This document shows positions 37,076 through 47,106 of a stretch of DNA of 64,000 nucleotides, piece by piece. The position numbers and the translations under genes were made by a program. Source of the DNA: Pseudorhodobacter sp. MZDSW-24AT (GTDB lineage: Bacteria > Pseudomonadota > Alphaproteobacteria > Rhodobacterales > Rhodobacteraceae); the NCBI RefSeq assembly GCF_002794355.1, contig NZ_PGOI01000008.1:434001-498000 (forward strand), in the 5' to 3' direction. The first letter of the stretch is position 1; every line of letters starts with the position of its first letter. Below the pieces are notes generated by a model. The model had not been told where the DNA came from. It was given only the letters and a program-made list of their open reading frames with translations, and made no database searches.

Positions 37076-39916
37076 TTACTCCGCCGCCTCGGCATAGCTT
37101 TCGACCGGCGGGCAAGTGCAGATCAGGTTGCGGTCGCCATAGACGTTGTCGACGCGGCCCACCGGCGGCCAGTATTTGTCCACCCGGAAGGCGCCGGGCG
37201 GGAAGCAGCCCGCTTCGCGCGTGTATTTGCGGTCCCACTCGGCCACAAGATCGTTGACGGTGTGGGGCGCGTGGCGCAGGGGGCTGTCAGAGGCCGCGAT
37301 CTCGCCCTGTTCCACCGCGCGGATTTCGTCGCGGATCGCCAGAAGCGCGGTGATGAAGCGGTCGATCTCGGCCTTGGTTTCGGACTCGGTCGGCTCCACC
37401 ATCAACGTGCCCGACACCGGCCAGCTCATGGTGGGGGCGTGGAAACCGTTGTCGATCAGGCGCTTGGCGATGTCATCCACGGTGACGCCCACCTCGGCAA
37501 AGGGGCGGGTGTCAAGGATGCATTCATGGGCGACGCGGCCCTTGTTGCCCATAAAGAGGATCGGGTAGCTGCCCGCCAGCCGGGCCGCGATGTAATTGGC
37601 GTTCAGGATCGCCACGCGGGTGGCTTGCGTCAGCCCCTCGCCCCCCATCATCAGGCAATAGGCCCAAGAGATGAGCAAGATCGAAGCCGAGCCATAGGGG
37701 GCGGCCGAAACCGGGCCTTCGCCCCCGCCAAGCTCGGTATGCCCCGGCAGGTAAGGCGCCAGATGCGCGCCGACGCCGATGGGGCCCATGCCCGGGCCGC
37801 CACCGCCATGCGGGATGGCAAAGGTCTTGTGCAGGTTCAGGTGGCTGACATCGCCGCCGATCTGCCCCGGTTTCACCAGCCCGACCAGCGCGTTCATGTT
37901 GGCGCCGTCGATATAGACCTGACCGCCGTGGTCATGGGTGATCTTGCACACCTCGCGCACGGTTTCTTCAAAGACGCCATGCGTGGAGGGATAGGTGATC
38001 ATGCAGGCGGCGAGACGGTCGCCCGCGGCAATCGCCTTGGCGCGGAAGTCTTCGACGTCGATATCGCCATTGGGGGCGGTTTTCACCACCACCACCTGCA
38101 TCCCCACCATCTGGGCGCTGGCCGGGTTGGTGCCATGCGCCGAGGTCGGGATCAGGCAGATGGTGCGCTGCGCATCGCCGCGCGCGCGGTGATAGGCCTG
38201 AATGGTGAGAAGCCCCGCATATTCGCCTTGCGCGCCCGAATTGGGCTGCATCGACATCGCGTCATAGCCGGTGATCTCGCAGAGTTTGGCGGCCAGATCG
38301 TCGATCGCCTCTTTATACCCCAGCGCCTGATCGGCAGGGGCAAAGGGGTGCAGCGCACCGAACTCGGGCCAGGTGATCGGCATCATCTCGGCGGCGGCGT
38401 TCAGCTTCATGGTGCAGGACCCCAGCGGGATCATGGCGCGGTCCAGCGCGAGGTCACGGTCCGACAGGCGGCGCATGTAGCGCATCATCTCGGATTCGGC
38501 CCGGTTCATGTGAAAGACCGGGTGGGTCAGATAGTCGGACTGGCGCGCCATCGCTTCGGGAAAGCCCAGTTGCGCGCGGTGGGGCGGCACGCCTTCGATG
38601 CCAAAGGCGCGCAGGATGCGGACCAGCACGCGTTCATCGGTGGTTTCATCCAGCGCGATGCCGACGCGGTCGGTGCCGATCTTGCGGAAGTTCAGCCCTT
38701 CGTGCCGGGCGGCGGCAAGGATGCCCGCCTGCCCCACGCCCACCTCGACCGTCAGCGTATCAAAGAACGCGGCGGGCGAGACCTTGGCCCCGGCGGCTTT
38801 CAGCGCGCGGGCCAGACGGTTGGTCAGGAAATGCACGCGTTCGGCAATTGCCCGCAGGCCGAGGGGGCCGTGGAACACCGCATACATCGAGGCCATCACC
38901 GCCAGAAGCGCCTGCGCGGTGCAGACGTTGGAGGTGGCTTTCTCGCGCCGGATGTGCTGTTCGCGGGTTTGCAGCGACAGCCGGTAGGCCTTGTTCCCGC
39001 GCGAGTCGATGGAGACGCCGACGATGCGCCCCGGCATCGAACGTTTCAGATCATCGCGGCAGGACATGAAGGCGGCGTGCGGGCCGCCATAGCCCATCGG
39101 CACGCCAAAGCGCTGTGCCGAGCCGACGGCGATATCGGCCCCCATCGCGCCCGGTTCTTTCAACATGCACAGCGCCAGAAGATCGGTCGCCACAATGGCC
39201 AGCGCCTTGGCGGCGTGCAAGGCGGCGATCTGATCGGTGAAATCGGTCACATGACCATAGGTGCCGGGATATTGGAAAATCGCGGCGAACACCGCCGAGG
39301 CGTCCATCTTGGCCGGATCGCCGATGATGACCTCGATCCCCAAGGGGGCTGCGCGGGTCTGGATCACGCCGATGGTTTGCGGGTGGCAGTTGCGGTCGAC
39401 GAAAAAGCCGCGCGCCTTGGATTTGGCGCTGCGTTCTGCCATGGTCATGGCCTCGGCGGCGGCGGTGGCTTCGTCCAGAAGCGAGGCATTGGCGACCGGC
39501 AGCCCGGTCAGATCGGCCACCATGGTCTGATAGTTCAGCAAGGCCTCCAGCCGGCCTTGGGCAATCTCGGGCTGATAGGGGGTATAGGCGGTATACCACG
39601 CAGGGTTTTCCAGAATGTTGCGCTGGATGGCAGGCGGGGTGACGGTGCCATAATAGCCCTGCCCGATCAGGCTGGTCATCACCCGGTTGCGCTGGCCCAC
39701 GGCGCGCATCTTGTCCAGCAGCTCATGCTCGGCCAAGGGGGCCCAGGACAGCGGCGTGTTCTGCCGGATCGAGGCGGGCACGGTTTCATCGATCAGCGCG
39801 TCCAGCGAGGGCACGCCGATCACCTTGAGCATCGCCTCCATCTCGGCCGGGGAGGGGCCGATGTGGCGACGGTTGGCGAAATCATAGGCGTTATAGGCGA
39901 CGGGTGTGTAGGTCAT
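37076..39916 (-). CDS. gcvP: Glycine dehydrogenase (decarboxylating), P-protein
   Basis: The 946-residue PLP enzyme decarboxylates glycine and loads the aminomethyl group onto GcvH. It begins with [20 protein letters not shown]. The C-terminal catalytic half has [28 protein letters not shown] and the PLP Lys in [20 protein letters not shown]. It is the undivided (homodimeric) form. It is third in the operon gcvT-gcvH-gcvP, 112 bp after gcvH, and is presumably controlled by the riboswitch upstream of gcvT. Confidence 0.98.
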   Translation of the reverse strand: MTYTPVAYNAYDFANRRHIGPSPAEMEAMLKVIGVPSLDALIDETVPASIRQNTPLSWAPLAEHELLDKMRAVGQRNRVMTSLIGQGYYGTVTPPAIQRNILENPAWYTAYTPYQPEIAQGRLEALLNYQTMVADLTGLPVANASLLDEATAAAEAMTMAERSAKSKARGFFVDRNCHPQTIGVIQTRAAPLGIEVIIGDPAKMDASAVFAAIFQYPGTYGHVTDFTDQIAALHAAKALAIVATDLLALCMLKEPGAMGADIAVGSAQRFGVPMGYGGPHAAFMSCRDDLKRSMPGRIVGVSIDSRGNKAYRLSLQTREQHIRREKATSNVCTAQALLAVMASMYAVFHGPLGLRAIAERVHFLTNRLARALKAAGAKVSPAAFFDTLTVEVGVGQAGILAAARHEGLNFRKIGTDRVGIALDETTDERVLVRILRAFGIEGVPPHRAQLGFPEAMARQSDYLTHPVFHMNRAESEMMRYMRRLSDRDLALDRAMIPLGSCTMKLNAAAEMMPITWPEFGALHPFAPADQALGYKEAIDDLAAKLCEITGYDAMSMQPNSGAQGEYAGLLTIQAYHRARGDAQRTICLIPTSAHGTNPASAQMVGMQVVVVKTAPNGDIDVEDFRAKAIAAGDRLAACMITYPSTHGVFEETVREVCKITHDHGGQVYIDGANMNALVGLVKPGQIGGDVSHLNLHKTFAIPHGGGGPGMGPIGVGAHLAPYLPGHTELGGGEGPVSAAPYGSASILLISWAYCLMMGGEGLTQATRVAILNANYIAARLAGSYPILFMGNKGRVAHECILDTRPFAEVGVTVDDIAKRLIDNGFHAPTMSWPVSGTLMVEPTESETKAEIDRFITALLAIRDEIRAVEQGEIAASDSPLRHAPHTVNDLVAEWDRKYTREAGCFPPGAFRVDKYWPPVGRVDNVYGDRNLICTCPPVESYAEAAE

Positions 39917-40028
39917 GGCTTGCCTGCGAATATCAGCGCTCGGGCGGGCGCGGAACTGCGCCCACCGCCTGTTGTCAAACCGGGTCAGATGCAGCCGATC
40001 GGATCGGCCTTGGCCGATGCAATCCGCC

Positions 40029-40388
40029 TTAGCCGATGAAGTCGGCGTATTCGTCTTCGTCCATGTAATCGTCCAGCGCGGCCAGATCGTCGATCTTCAT
40101 CTTGAAGAACCATGCCTCGCCGGTCGGATCTTCGTTCACCAGCGCGGGCTTGTCGACCAGCTTGGTGTTGACCTCGACGATCTCACCATCCAGCGGGGCC
40201 AGAATGTCCGACGCCGCCTTCACGCTTTCGATGACACAAACCTCATCGCCTTCGGCCACCATGGTTTCGGTTTCCGGCAATTCCACGAACACCACATCGC
40301 CCAGCTGGGTGGCCGCATGTTCGGTGATGCCGACGACGACCAGATCGCCCTCGACGCGCATCCATTCGTGTTCCTTGGTGTATTTCAT
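40029..40388 (-). CDS. gcvH: Glycine cleavage system H-protein
   Basis: The 119-residue lipoyl carrier shuttles the aminomethyl intermediate between GcvP and GcvT. The lipoylated Lys lies in [19 protein letters not shown]. The start [20 protein letters not shown] and end [18 protein letters not shown] are standard. It begins 9 bp after the gcvT stop. Confidence 0.98.
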   Translation of the reverse strand: MKYTKEHEWMRVEGDLVVVGITEHAATQLGDVVFVELPETETMVAEGDEVCVIESVKAASDILAPLDGEIVEVNTKLVDKPALVNEDPTGEAWFFKMKIDDLAALDDYMDEDEYADFIG

Positions 40389-40397
40389 CGCTTTGCC

Positions 40398-41534
40398 TCA
40401 GCGTTTGTAGGTGGTGAGTTGGAAAGGAAGCGGGGTGACGGTCACGGCCATGCGCTTGCCGCGCACTTCGCCTTCGAGCGCGGTGCCGGGGGCGGCATGG
40501 CTGGCAGCGACATAGCCCATGGCGATGGGGGCCTGCACCGAAGGGCCAAAGCCGCCCGAGGTGACCTCGCCCAGCGGGGTGCCATCGGGGGAAAACAGGG
40601 CCGTGCCTTCGCGCATGGGCGCGCGGGTCTGCGGGGCAAGGCCAACGCGCAGACGCTCCGGCCCTTCGGCGAGTTCGCGCAAGATGCGCTCGGCCCCCGG
40701 AAAGCCGCCCGCGCGGGCGCCGCCCGTGCGGCGGGCCTTCTGGATGGCCCAGGTCAGCCCGGCCTCCACCGGGCTGGTGCCGGTGTCGATGTCATGGCCG
40801 TAAAGGCACAGACCCGCCTCCAGCCGCAGACTGTCGCGCGCGCCAAGGCCAATCGGCATGACCCCCGGCGTCGCCAAGAGCGTGCGGGCAAGGCCTTCGG
40901 CCCCGCCTTCGGGCACCGAGATCTCAAACCCATCCTCGCCCGTATAGCCCGAGCGGCTGACCCACATCGGGCCAAACAGCGTGTCGAACACGCGCACATC
41001 CATAAAGCGCATCTCGGCCACCCCCGGTACCCAAGCCGACAGCGCTGCCTCGGCGCCCGGGCCTTGCAGTGCCAGCAGCGCGCGGTCGGTGAGGTGCTCC
41101 ACCTCGGCCACCTCCGCAAGATGCGCCTGCATATGGGCCACGTCCGCCGCCTTGCAGGCGGCATTGACCACCACGAACAGGTGATCGCCGGGGTTGGCAA
41201 ACATCAGGTCATCCAGAATGCCGCCCTGTTCATTGGTGAACAGGCCATAGCGCTGGCGGCCTTCGGGCAGGCCCGCCACATCCACCGGCATCAGCGCTTC
41301 AAACCCCGCGACCAGCGCCGCCATGTCGCCTTTCGGGCGCAGGATCACCTGCCCCATATGCGACACATCGAACAGCCCGGCTTGGGCGCGGGTGTGCAGA
41401 TGTTCGGTCATCACCCCGGCAGGGTATTGCACGGGCATTTCATAGCCCGCAAAAGGCACCATCTTGCCACCCAGCGCGACGTGCAGATCGTGCAAGGCCA
41501 GCCGTTTCAGGCCTTCAGTCGTGTGGTCGGTCAT
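40398..41534 (-). CDS. gcvT: Aminomethyltransferase, T-protein
   Basis: The 378-residue folate enzyme releases ammonia from the GcvH-bound aminomethyl group and forms methylenetetrahydrofolate. Family blocks are GKMVPFAGYEMPVQYPAGV, LFDVSHMGQVILRPKGD, SRSGYTGEDGFEISVP, GLGARDSLRLEAGLCLYGHD and the C-terminal GEVTSGGFGPSVQAPIAMGY. ATG 41534 has GAGGGGGC upstream. It is the first gene of the operon, 72 bp after the riboswitch. Confidence 0.97.
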   Translation of the reverse strand: MTDHTTEGLKRLALHDLHVALGGKMVPFAGYEMPVQYPAGVMTEHLHTRAQAGLFDVSHMGQVILRPKGDMAALVAGFEALMPVDVAGLPEGRQRYGLFTNEQGGILDDLMFANPGDHLFVVVNAACKAADVAHMQAHLAEVAEVEHLTDRALLALQGPGAEAALSAWVPGVAEMRFMDVRVFDTLFGPMWVSRSGYTGEDGFEISVPEGGAEGLARTLLATPGVMPIGLGARDSLRLEAGLCLYGHDIDTGTSPVEAGLTWAIQKARRTGGARAGGFPGAERILRELAEGPERLRVGLAPQTRAPMREGTALFSPDGTPLGEVTSGGFGPSVQAPIAMGYVAASHAAPGTALEGEVRGKRMAVTVTPLPFQLTTYKR

Positions 41535-41885
41535 CCCGCCCCCTCTGTTCCGCCGGCAAACAGACTCCGGCACCGTTCGGACAGACTCATCCCTGCCCTG
41601 CGATGCCCCCTCTGTCCTTGCCCTGCCTTGCGGCCTGCGGGCGCCTGAGATCGTTATCCCTTCGGCGGGCCGGTGAAGGCCACTCTCCAGAGTTCCGGTG
41701 CCAAGAACGGTCCCTTGCGCCTGAGAGTTTACCGGGGCGGTTGCTCCTTCGGCACCGGGGTGAGCGTGTGGCGCTTTCCCGGATTCTCCCGAACCTGACC
41801 GCTTCGGTCTAGCCCGGCCCCGCGCCTGCTGGCAAGGGGGAAAACGAAAGCGACGCATGCGCTTGCAAAAGCGACGACGTCGCGC
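41535..41885. other. Intergenic region, MATE gene to gcvT
   Basis: This 351-base stretch holds the tandem glycine riboswitch at 41606-41797. The remaining bases before gcvT carry its ribosome site. The 88 bases between the riboswitch and the MATE stop presumably contain the gcv promoter, which I could not place. Confidence 0.7.
41606..41797 (-). promoter_or_regulatory. Tandem glycine riboswitch controlling gcvTHP
   Basis: Two glycine aptamers are visible on the minus strand. The first runs from GGGAGAATCC through GGTGCCGAAGGAGCAA (41740-41756) to AAACTCTCAGGCGCAAGGGA. The second runs from CTGGAGAGTGGCC (41680-41692) through CGCCGAAGGGATAA and ATCTCAGGCGC to GCAAGGACAGAGGGG. These are the hallmark conserved words of the glycine (gcvT) riboswitch, and its position directly before gcvT is the classic one. 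Glycine binding would switch on the cleavage system. Confidence 0.96.
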
Positions 41886-43250
41886 TCAGGCTTTGGGCAG
41901 GCTGGTCTGCGCGGCTGTCTGCTGATCCACCACGCGGAACACCAGCCAGAGCGAGACGATGCCAAAGATCACACCGCCCAAGCCTTGGCCGATCAGCACG
42001 CCTTGGGCCCCCCAAAGGCTGGAAAACCACAAGGCAAAGGGCACGGTGCCCAGCGTGTGGCGGCCCCAGTTCAACGCGGTGGACAGGAACGGGCGGCCCA
42101 GATTGTTGCAGGCGGCATTCGAAATGAAGAGCAGCCCGTTGAAAAAGAACAACAGGCACAGCGGCCCGCAGAACAGGTAGACCAGATCGCGCGTCAGGCC
42201 TTCGGCATGGAACAGATCGGCAATCGGACCGCGCAAGACAAAGAGCACCAGCGTCACCAGCGTGATCACAACGGCGGTAAAGATCACCGCGTCCCAGATG
42301 GCGCGGCGGACCCGGTCCATGCGCCCGGCCCCCGCATTCTGTCCGACGATGGGGCCAATCGCGCCTGCCAGCGCGAAGATCACCCCCAGCGCCACCGGGG
42401 TCAGCCGCCCGGTGATCGCCATGCCCGCCACCGCCGCCTCGCCATAAGGCGCGATCAGCCGCGTCACAAAGGCCTGCCCCACCGGGGTGGCCACCTGTGT
42501 CAGCACCGCAGGCCCGGCGATCCCGGCCATGGCGCGCCCGTCCTCGGCCAGCTCGGGTGCCGTCACCGGGGTAAAGCCGCCGTAATGCCGCCACAGCGGC
42601 CAGAGCGCCATGCCCGCCACCACCAGCCGCGACAGATTGGCGGCCCAAGCGGCGCCGCTGAGCCCCCAGCCCAGCCCGAAGATCAGGATCGGATCGGCGA
42701 TGGCCAGCGCCACCGCGCCCCAGACCGTCACCATCATCGACCGCCGCGCATCGCCATGGCTGCGCAGCACCCCGGCCCCGGTGATGCCCAGCATCAGCAA
42801 AGGCTGGCCAAGCATCGACAGGCTCAGATACTGCACCGTTTCGGCCGCGGTGGCGCCTTCGGCCCCCAGCAAGGCCACGATCGGCGTCAGAAACGCCCAG
42901 ACCACGGCCGTGAAGGCCACCCCCAACCCCAGCGCCAGCACCAGCCCGTTGGTCGCCCGCCGCCGCGCCAAAGCCGCCTCGCGCTGCCCCAGCGCGCGGG
43001 CCACCACCGCCGAGACGGCGATGGACAGGCCGATCCCGAAACTGGTGGTAAAGAACAAGACCGCCCCGGCATAGCCCACGGCGGCGGTGGCCACCGGGTC
43101 TTGCAGCCAGGAAATATACAGGATGTTGATCAGATCGACGCTGAAAATCGCCATCAACCCCACCGACGAGGTCAGCGACATCACCACCACATGGCGCATC
43201 AGACTGCCGGTCACGAAACGCGGCGCCGGTCCGCCTTTGGCTTCAGTCAC
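41886..43250 (-). CDS. MATE family efflux transporter
   Basis: The 454-residue, 12-helix membrane protein belongs to the MATE multidrug/toxin exporters. Internal duplication is visible: the N-half starts VVVMSLTSSVGLMAIFSVDL and the C-half PAVLTQVATPVGQAFVTRLI. QNAGAGRMDRVRRAIW is a typical cytoplasmic loop. I chose GTG 43250. It overlaps the TGA of a four-codon reading frame (ATG at 43259) that sits just after the AAAAGG of a dispersed repeat. ATG 43199 is an alternative. The substrate is unknown. Confidence 0.85.
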   Translation of the reverse strand: MTEAKGGPAPRFVTGSLMRHVVVMSLTSSVGLMAIFSVDLINILYISWLQDPVATAAVGYAGAVLFFTTSFGIGLSIAVSAVVARALGQREAALARRRATNGLVLALGLGVAFTAVVWAFLTPIVALLGAEGATAAETVQYLSLSMLGQPLLMLGITGAGVLRSHGDARRSMMVTVWGAVALAIADPILIFGLGWGLSGAAWAANLSRLVVAGMALWPLWRHYGGFTPVTAPELAEDGRAMAGIAGPAVLTQVATPVGQAFVTRLIAPYGEAAVAGMAITGRLTPVALGVIFALAGAIGPIVGQNAGAGRMDRVRRAIWDAVIFTAVVITLVTLVLFVLRGPIADLFHAEGLTRDLVYLFCGPLCLLFFFNGLLFISNAACNNLGRPFLSTALNWGRHTLGTVPFALWFSSLWGAQGVLIGQGLGGVIFGIVSLWLVFRVVDQQTAAQTSLPKA

Positions 43251-43267
43251 GGACGCACCATCTGGTC

Positions 43268-43295
43268 TTGCACCTTTTGCAAATACTCTCGGGGG
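43268..43295 (-). repeat. Directional GAGTATTT repeat, copy 2
   Basis: On the minus strand this reads CGAGAGTATTTGCAAAAGGT then GCAAG. It lies 114 bp past the gltX stop in the same orientation and directly before the MATE gene. Confidence 0.8.
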
Positions 43296-43296
43296 T

Positions 43297-43337
43297 AGCC
43301 AATTCGGTTCGCCATTGGTCCGAGAACCCAATTGGCT
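43297..43337 (-). repeat. Inverted repeat in the gltX-MATE gap
   Basis: The 16-base arms 43297-43312 and 43322-43337 match at 13 of 16 positions (AGCCAATTsGGTTC pattern). It lies between the gltX terminator hairpin and repeat copy 2. Confidence 0.6.
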
Positions 43338-43338
43338 G

Positions 43339-43357
43339 GGGGGGCAGACAGCCCCCC
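43339..43357 (-). terminator. Hairpin after gltX
   Basis: GGGGGGC and GCCCCCC pair over AGACA, 53 bp downstream of the gltX stop. No clear T-run follows. Confidence 0.6.
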
Positions 43358-43409
43358 GGCGCGGTCAGCAGGCACAACGCCACACCCTCGCGCCGGGTTG
43401 CCCCTGCTC

Positions 43410-44741
43410 TTACAGGCTGGGGCGTTTTTCCAGCAAGGGCAGCACATCGGCCATTTCCGGCCCATGCTCTTGCCCGGTCAGCGCCTTGCGCAGCGGCATG
43501 AACAGGCCCTTGCCCTTGCGGCCCGTGGCCTCTTTCACCGCCGCCGTCCACTGGCCCCAGGTCTCGCGCGTCCAGGGTTGCGGCGGCAGCATGTCCAGCG
43601 CCTGCGCGATGAACTCGCGGTCCTCATCGGCCACCAGCGGGGTGGCGCCATCGCGGAAGAGCCGCCACCAGCCCTCCAGATCCTCCAGCACGGTGATATT
43701 GCCGCGCGCGACCTGCCAGAAGCCTTCGGCCTTGTCCGCCGGCACGCCCAAGGCTGCAATGCGCGCCTGCACCGCCGCATAGGGCAGGCCCTGCACATGC
43801 GCCCTTGTCAGCGGGAACAGGTCTTCGGCGTCAAACTTGGTGGGGGCGGCGCCGAAGCTGCCAACATCAAAGCCTGCGATCAGCTCGTCCAGCGAGCTCA
43901 CCAGCTCCACCGGTTTGGACGATCCCAGCCGCGCCATCAGGCTCAGAAGCGCCAGCGGCTCTACGCCGCGCGCGCGCAGGTCGCGCAAGGACAAGGTGCC
44001 AAGCCGCTTTGACAATTCCTCGCCCTTGGCCCCGGTCAACAGCGAGTGATGTGCGAAATCGGGCGGGGTGCCGCCCATCGCTTCCATGATCTGGATCTGG
44101 GTCGCGGTATTGGTCACATGATCGGCGCCGCGCACAATGAAGCTGACCCCCATGTCGATGTCATCGACCGAAGAGGCAAAGGTATAGAGCACCTGACCAT
44201 CGGCGCGGATCAGCACCGGGTCCGACACCGAGGCCGCGTCGATCGACACCGGGCCGAGGATGCCATCGGTCCATTCGATGCGGTTCTGGTTCAAGAGGAA
44301 CCGCCAATAGCCTTCGCGGCCTTCGGCGCGCAGGCGGGCCTTGTCCTCGTCAGACAGGTTGAGCCCCGCGCGGTCATAGACGGGGGGCTTGCCCATGTTC
44401 AGCTGCTTCTTGCGCTTGAGGTCGAGTTCGACCGGCGACTCGAACACCTCGTAGAACCGGCCCTTGGCCTTCAGGTCTTCGGCGGCCTCGCGGTAGCGGT
44501 CCATCCGCAGCGACTGCTTTTCCACCCGGTCCCAGTGCAGGCCCAGCCATTCCAGATCGGCCATGATGGCATCGGCATATTCCTGTTTGGACCGTTCCTG
44601 ATCGGTGTCATCCAGCCGCAGGATGAACTGGCCGCCGGACTTGCGGGCGATCACGTAATTCATCAGCGCGGTGCGCAGATTGCCGACATGGATATAGCCG
44701 GTGGGCGACGGGGCAAAACGGGTAATGGTGGGGCGGGTCAT
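43410..44741 (-). CDS. gltX: Glutamyl-tRNA synthetase
   Basis: The 443-residue class-I synthetase charges tRNA with glutamate. The HIGH-type motif is RFAPSPTGYIHVGNLRTALM at the N-terminus and the KMSKS-type motif is KGEELSKRLG. FILRLDDTDQERSKQEYADA is the usual glutamate-site region. Alphaproteobacteria often carry two GluRS copies, so this could be either paralogue. GGAG stands about 8 bases upstream of ATG 44741; a much longer upstream open frame is not conserved. Confidence 0.96.
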   Translation of the reverse strand: MTRPTITRFAPSPTGYIHVGNLRTALMNYVIARKSGGQFILRLDDTDQERSKQEYADAIMADLEWLGLHWDRVEKQSLRMDRYREAAEDLKAKGRFYEVFESPVELDLKRKKQLNMGKPPVYDRAGLNLSDEDKARLRAEGREGYWRFLLNQNRIEWTDGILGPVSIDAASVSDPVLIRADGQVLYTFASSVDDIDMGVSFIVRGADHVTNTATQIQIMEAMGGTPPDFAHHSLLTGAKGEELSKRLGTLSLRDLRARGVEPLALLSLMARLGSSKPVELVSSLDELIAGFDVGSFGAAPTKFDAEDLFPLTRAHVQGLPYAAVQARIAALGVPADKAEGFWQVARGNITVLEDLEGWWRLFRDGATPLVADEDREFIAQALDMLPPQPWTRETWGQWTAAVKEATGRKGKGLFMPLRKALTGQEHGPEMADVLPLLEKRPSL

Positions 44742-44965
44742 CGGGCATCTCCTGCAACCGCTTCTCCCTGTCACAGCGCCCGTCAATTGTCCAGTTTGCG
44801 CAAGCCCCCTTCCCCCCGGCTTGGGCCCCCGCCTGCCCCCGCCTGCCTGCACGCCTGTGCCTGCGCCCTTTTGCAGGCACATCGGCTCAGCGCCCCTGCG
44901 CGAGCGGCCACTTGCGCCGGAGCCTTGGGTCTTTTTCCGCGCCGCCGCTGCCCTATATCGCTGCC

Positions 44966-45376
44966 ATGACCCAGATCCCGCCCGGCGCGCTTGCCCCCGA
45001 CCTTGCCCTGATCGACACGCTGGCCCAAGAGGCGATTGCGGACCTGCCCGCGCCGTTTCGCGCGGCCGCCTTGCAGGTGCGACTGCGGGTCGAGGATTTC
45101 GCGCCCGAGGCCATTCTGGCGCAGATGGATATTGACGATCCCTTTGAGCTGACCGGGCTTTATGAAGGCATCCCGCTGACCGAAAAATCCTCCGACGATC
45201 CGCCGATGCAGCCCGATGTGATCTGGCTGTTCCGCCGCCCCATTTTGGACGAATGGCTGGACCGGGGGGATGTGACGCTGCAAGATTTGGTGACTCATGT
45301 GCTTGTGCATGAACTGGCGCATCACTTCGGCTGGAGCGATGACGACATCGCCCGCATCGATCCGTGGTGGGAATAA
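44966..45376 (+). CDS. Minimal zincin-like metallopeptidase family protein
   Basis: The 136-residue protein has the zinc motif VTHVLVHELAHHFGWSDDDI (HExxH with a third ligand two turns on) and the lead-in DVIWLFRRPILDEWLDRGDV. This is the small metallopeptidase family (DUF1025-like minimal MMP) found widely in bacteria, of unproven substrate. ATG 44966 begins MTQIPPGALAPDLALIDTLA; in-frame codons further upstream are unconserved. It is divergent from gltX with a 224-bp gap in which I see no other element. Confidence 0.88.
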   Translation: MTQIPPGALAPDLALIDTLAQEAIADLPAPFRAAALQVRLRVEDFAPEAILAQMDIDDPFELTGLYEGIPLTEKSSDDPPMQPDVIWLFRRPILDEWLDRGDVTLQDLVTHVLVHELAHHFGWSDDDIARIDPWWE

Positions 45377-45500
45377 GCGCGCATCTTTGCATTTGCGCAC
45401 AGGAGACTGCGCGCATGCGCGCAACGGATGACAGGCCCGTGATTGGGCGGGACGGGCCGGGGTTCTATGCTTCGCCCTATCCAACCACAGGAGGACACCG

Positions 45501-46433
45501 ATGACGATGCCCGCACTGACCCGCCGCTCGGCGCTGTTTGCCGCCGCCGCCCTGCCCTTTGCCCCTGCCCTGCTGCCGCGCGCCGCCCATGCCAGCGCCG
45601 AGATGATGGGGGCCACGATGCCCAGCTTCAACCGCTTCAAACTGGGCGGGTTCGAGGTGACGACGCTGTTGGGCGGCACCCGGGCGCTGGAAAACCCGCA
45701 GGAAACCTTTGGCCTGAACGCCACCCCCGAAGAGTTCGCGGCGCTGTCGGAGGCGAATTTCATCCCCGCCGACCGCAGCCAGAACTTCTTCACGCCAACG
45801 GTGGTGAACACCGGGGCCGAGCTGGTGCTGTTCGACACCGGACTGGCGGCCGAAGGCATCGTCGCGGCACTGGCGGCGGCGGGCTACACCCCGGATCAGG
45901 TGGATGTGGTGGTGCTGACCCATATGCATGGCGATCATATCGGGGGTGTCGCGGGCGATGCCGGGGTGACCTTCCCCAATGCGCGCTATGTGACGGGCGC
46001 GGTGGAGCACAACCACTGGTCGAGCGCCGGGAACGAAGGCTTTGACACCAAGGTGGCACCGCTGAGCGAGCAGACCACGCTGCTCGACGATGGCGGCGCG
46101 GTTGTGTCCGGCATCACCGCGATGGCGGCCTTTGGCCACAGCCCGGGGCATATGGCCTATATGCTGGAAAGCGACGGGCAGCAGCTGGCGATCATCGCGG
46201 ATACCGCCAACCACTACGTCTGGTCGCTGCAAAAGCCCGATTGGGAGGTGCGCTTCGACATGGACAAGGCCGCGGCGGCGGCGACGCGCAAGGCGCTGTT
46301 CGGGATGCTGGCGGCCGACCGGGTGCCCTTTGTCGGCTATCACATGCCCTTCCCCGGCGTCGGCTATGCCGAAGCGATGGGCGATGGTTTCCGCTATGTG
46401 CCGGTCAGCTATCAGATGATGCTCAACGGCTGA
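45501..46433 (+). CDS. Metallo-beta-lactamase-fold hydrolase, Tat-exported
   Basis: The 310-residue protein opens with a twin-arginine signal (ALTRRSALFAAAALPFAPAL...AHA), so it should act in the periplasm. The metal motif VVLTHMHGDHIGGVAGDAG (HxHxDH) is followed by later ligands FGHSPGHMAY and IADTANH. This resembles quorum-quenching lactonases and other MBL hydrolases, but the substrate is unknown. It has AGGAGG upstream of the start. A 15-bp perfect hairpin follows the stop. Confidence 0.9.
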   Translation: MTMPALTRRSALFAAAALPFAPALLPRAAHASAEMMGATMPSFNRFKLGGFEVTTLLGGTRALENPQETFGLNATPEEFAALSEANFIPADRSQNFFTPTVVNTGAELVLFDTGLAAEGIVAALAAAGYTPDQVDVVVLTHMHGDHIGGVAGDAGVTFPNARYVTGAVEHNHWSSAGNEGFDTKVAPLSEQTTLLDDGGAVVSGITAMAAFGHSPGHMAYMLESDGQQLAIIADTANHYVWSLQKPDWEVRFDMDKAAAAATRKALFGMLAADRVPFVGYHMPFPGVGYAEAMGDGFRYVPVSYQMMLNG

Positions 46434-46439
46434 GCTTTC

Positions 46440-46472
46440 GTAGGGTGCGTGACCTTTGGTCACGCACCCTAC
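46440..46472. terminator. Perfect 15-bp hairpin between convergent genes
   Basis: GTAGGGTGCGTGACC (46440-46454) and its exact complement (46458-46472) enclose TTT. It sits 7 bp after one stop and 41 bp from the convergent wrbA stop. It may be a bidirectional terminator. The GTAGGGTGCGT word resembles REP-like palindromes seen in many proteobacteria. Confidence 0.75.
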
Positions 46473-46512
46473 ATTGCGGCACGGGGCGGGGATGAACCGC
46501 CCCGGCTTTGCC

Positions 46513-47106
46513 TCAGGCCTTGAGCTTGGCCGCGATTTCCACCGTGCGCCGCGCCTGATGCCCGATCGAGGCCTTGGCCTTGTCGTCGAAGTCTGCCCCT
46601 TGGGTGTGGCTATAGCCATAGGGGTTACCGCCCGTCGCGAACAGCGCCTGATCGGTGTAACCGGGCGCCACGATCACCGAGCCCCAGTGCATGAAGGTGG
46701 TGTAAAGGCCCAGAATCGTGGCCTCTTGCCCGCCATGCGGGTTCTGGGCGCTGGTCATCGCGCTGACCGCCTTGTTGGCCAGTTTTCCGTTGAACCATTG
46801 GCCGCCCAGCGTGTCGATGAAGGCGCGCAGCTGGCTGGGTGCCGCGCCAAAGCGGGTGGGTGCCGAGAAAAGATAGGCGTCCGCCCATTCCATGTCTTCG
46901 GGTGTGGCCACCGGGATTGCCGCCGCCTTTTCCACCTGTGCCTTCCAGGCATCCTGGCTGTTGACCACCGAGTCCGGCGCGGTTTCCGCGATGCGCAAAA
47001 GCTTGACCTCGGCCCCGGCGGCGCGGGCGGCCTCGGCGGCGATGGTGGCCATCTGATGGTTGGTGCCATAGGTGGAATAGAACAGGATCGCGAGCTTGAC
47101 AGACAT
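46513..47106 (-). CDS. wrbA: NAD(P)H:quinone oxidoreductase, WrbA type
   Basis: The 197-residue flavoprotein reduces quinones by two electrons. The FMN phosphate loop is [41 protein letters not shown] and [20 protein letters not shown] are the WrbA-specific blocks, and YGYSHTQGA follows near the end. GGAGG precedes ATG 47106 by about 6 bases. It is divergent from the PfkB kinase. The shared gap contains a palindrome TGCGAAATCGCA that could be an operator. Confidence 0.96.
   Translation of the reverse strand: MSVKLAILFYSTYGTNHQMATIAAEAARAAGAEVKLLRIAETAPDSVVNSQDAWKAQVEKAAAIPVATPEDMEWADAYLFSAPTRFGAAPSQLRAFIDTLGGQWFNGKLANKAVSAMTSAQNPHGGQEATILGLYTTFMHWGSVIVAPGYTDQALFATGGNPYGYSHTQGADFDDKAKASIGHQARRTVEIAAKLKA

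Noticed and set aside
37262-40039. A 925-codon open frame on the plus strand opposite gcvP
   Set aside because: It is antisense to an unmistakable glycine dehydrogenase and has low-complexity composition typical of GC shadows.
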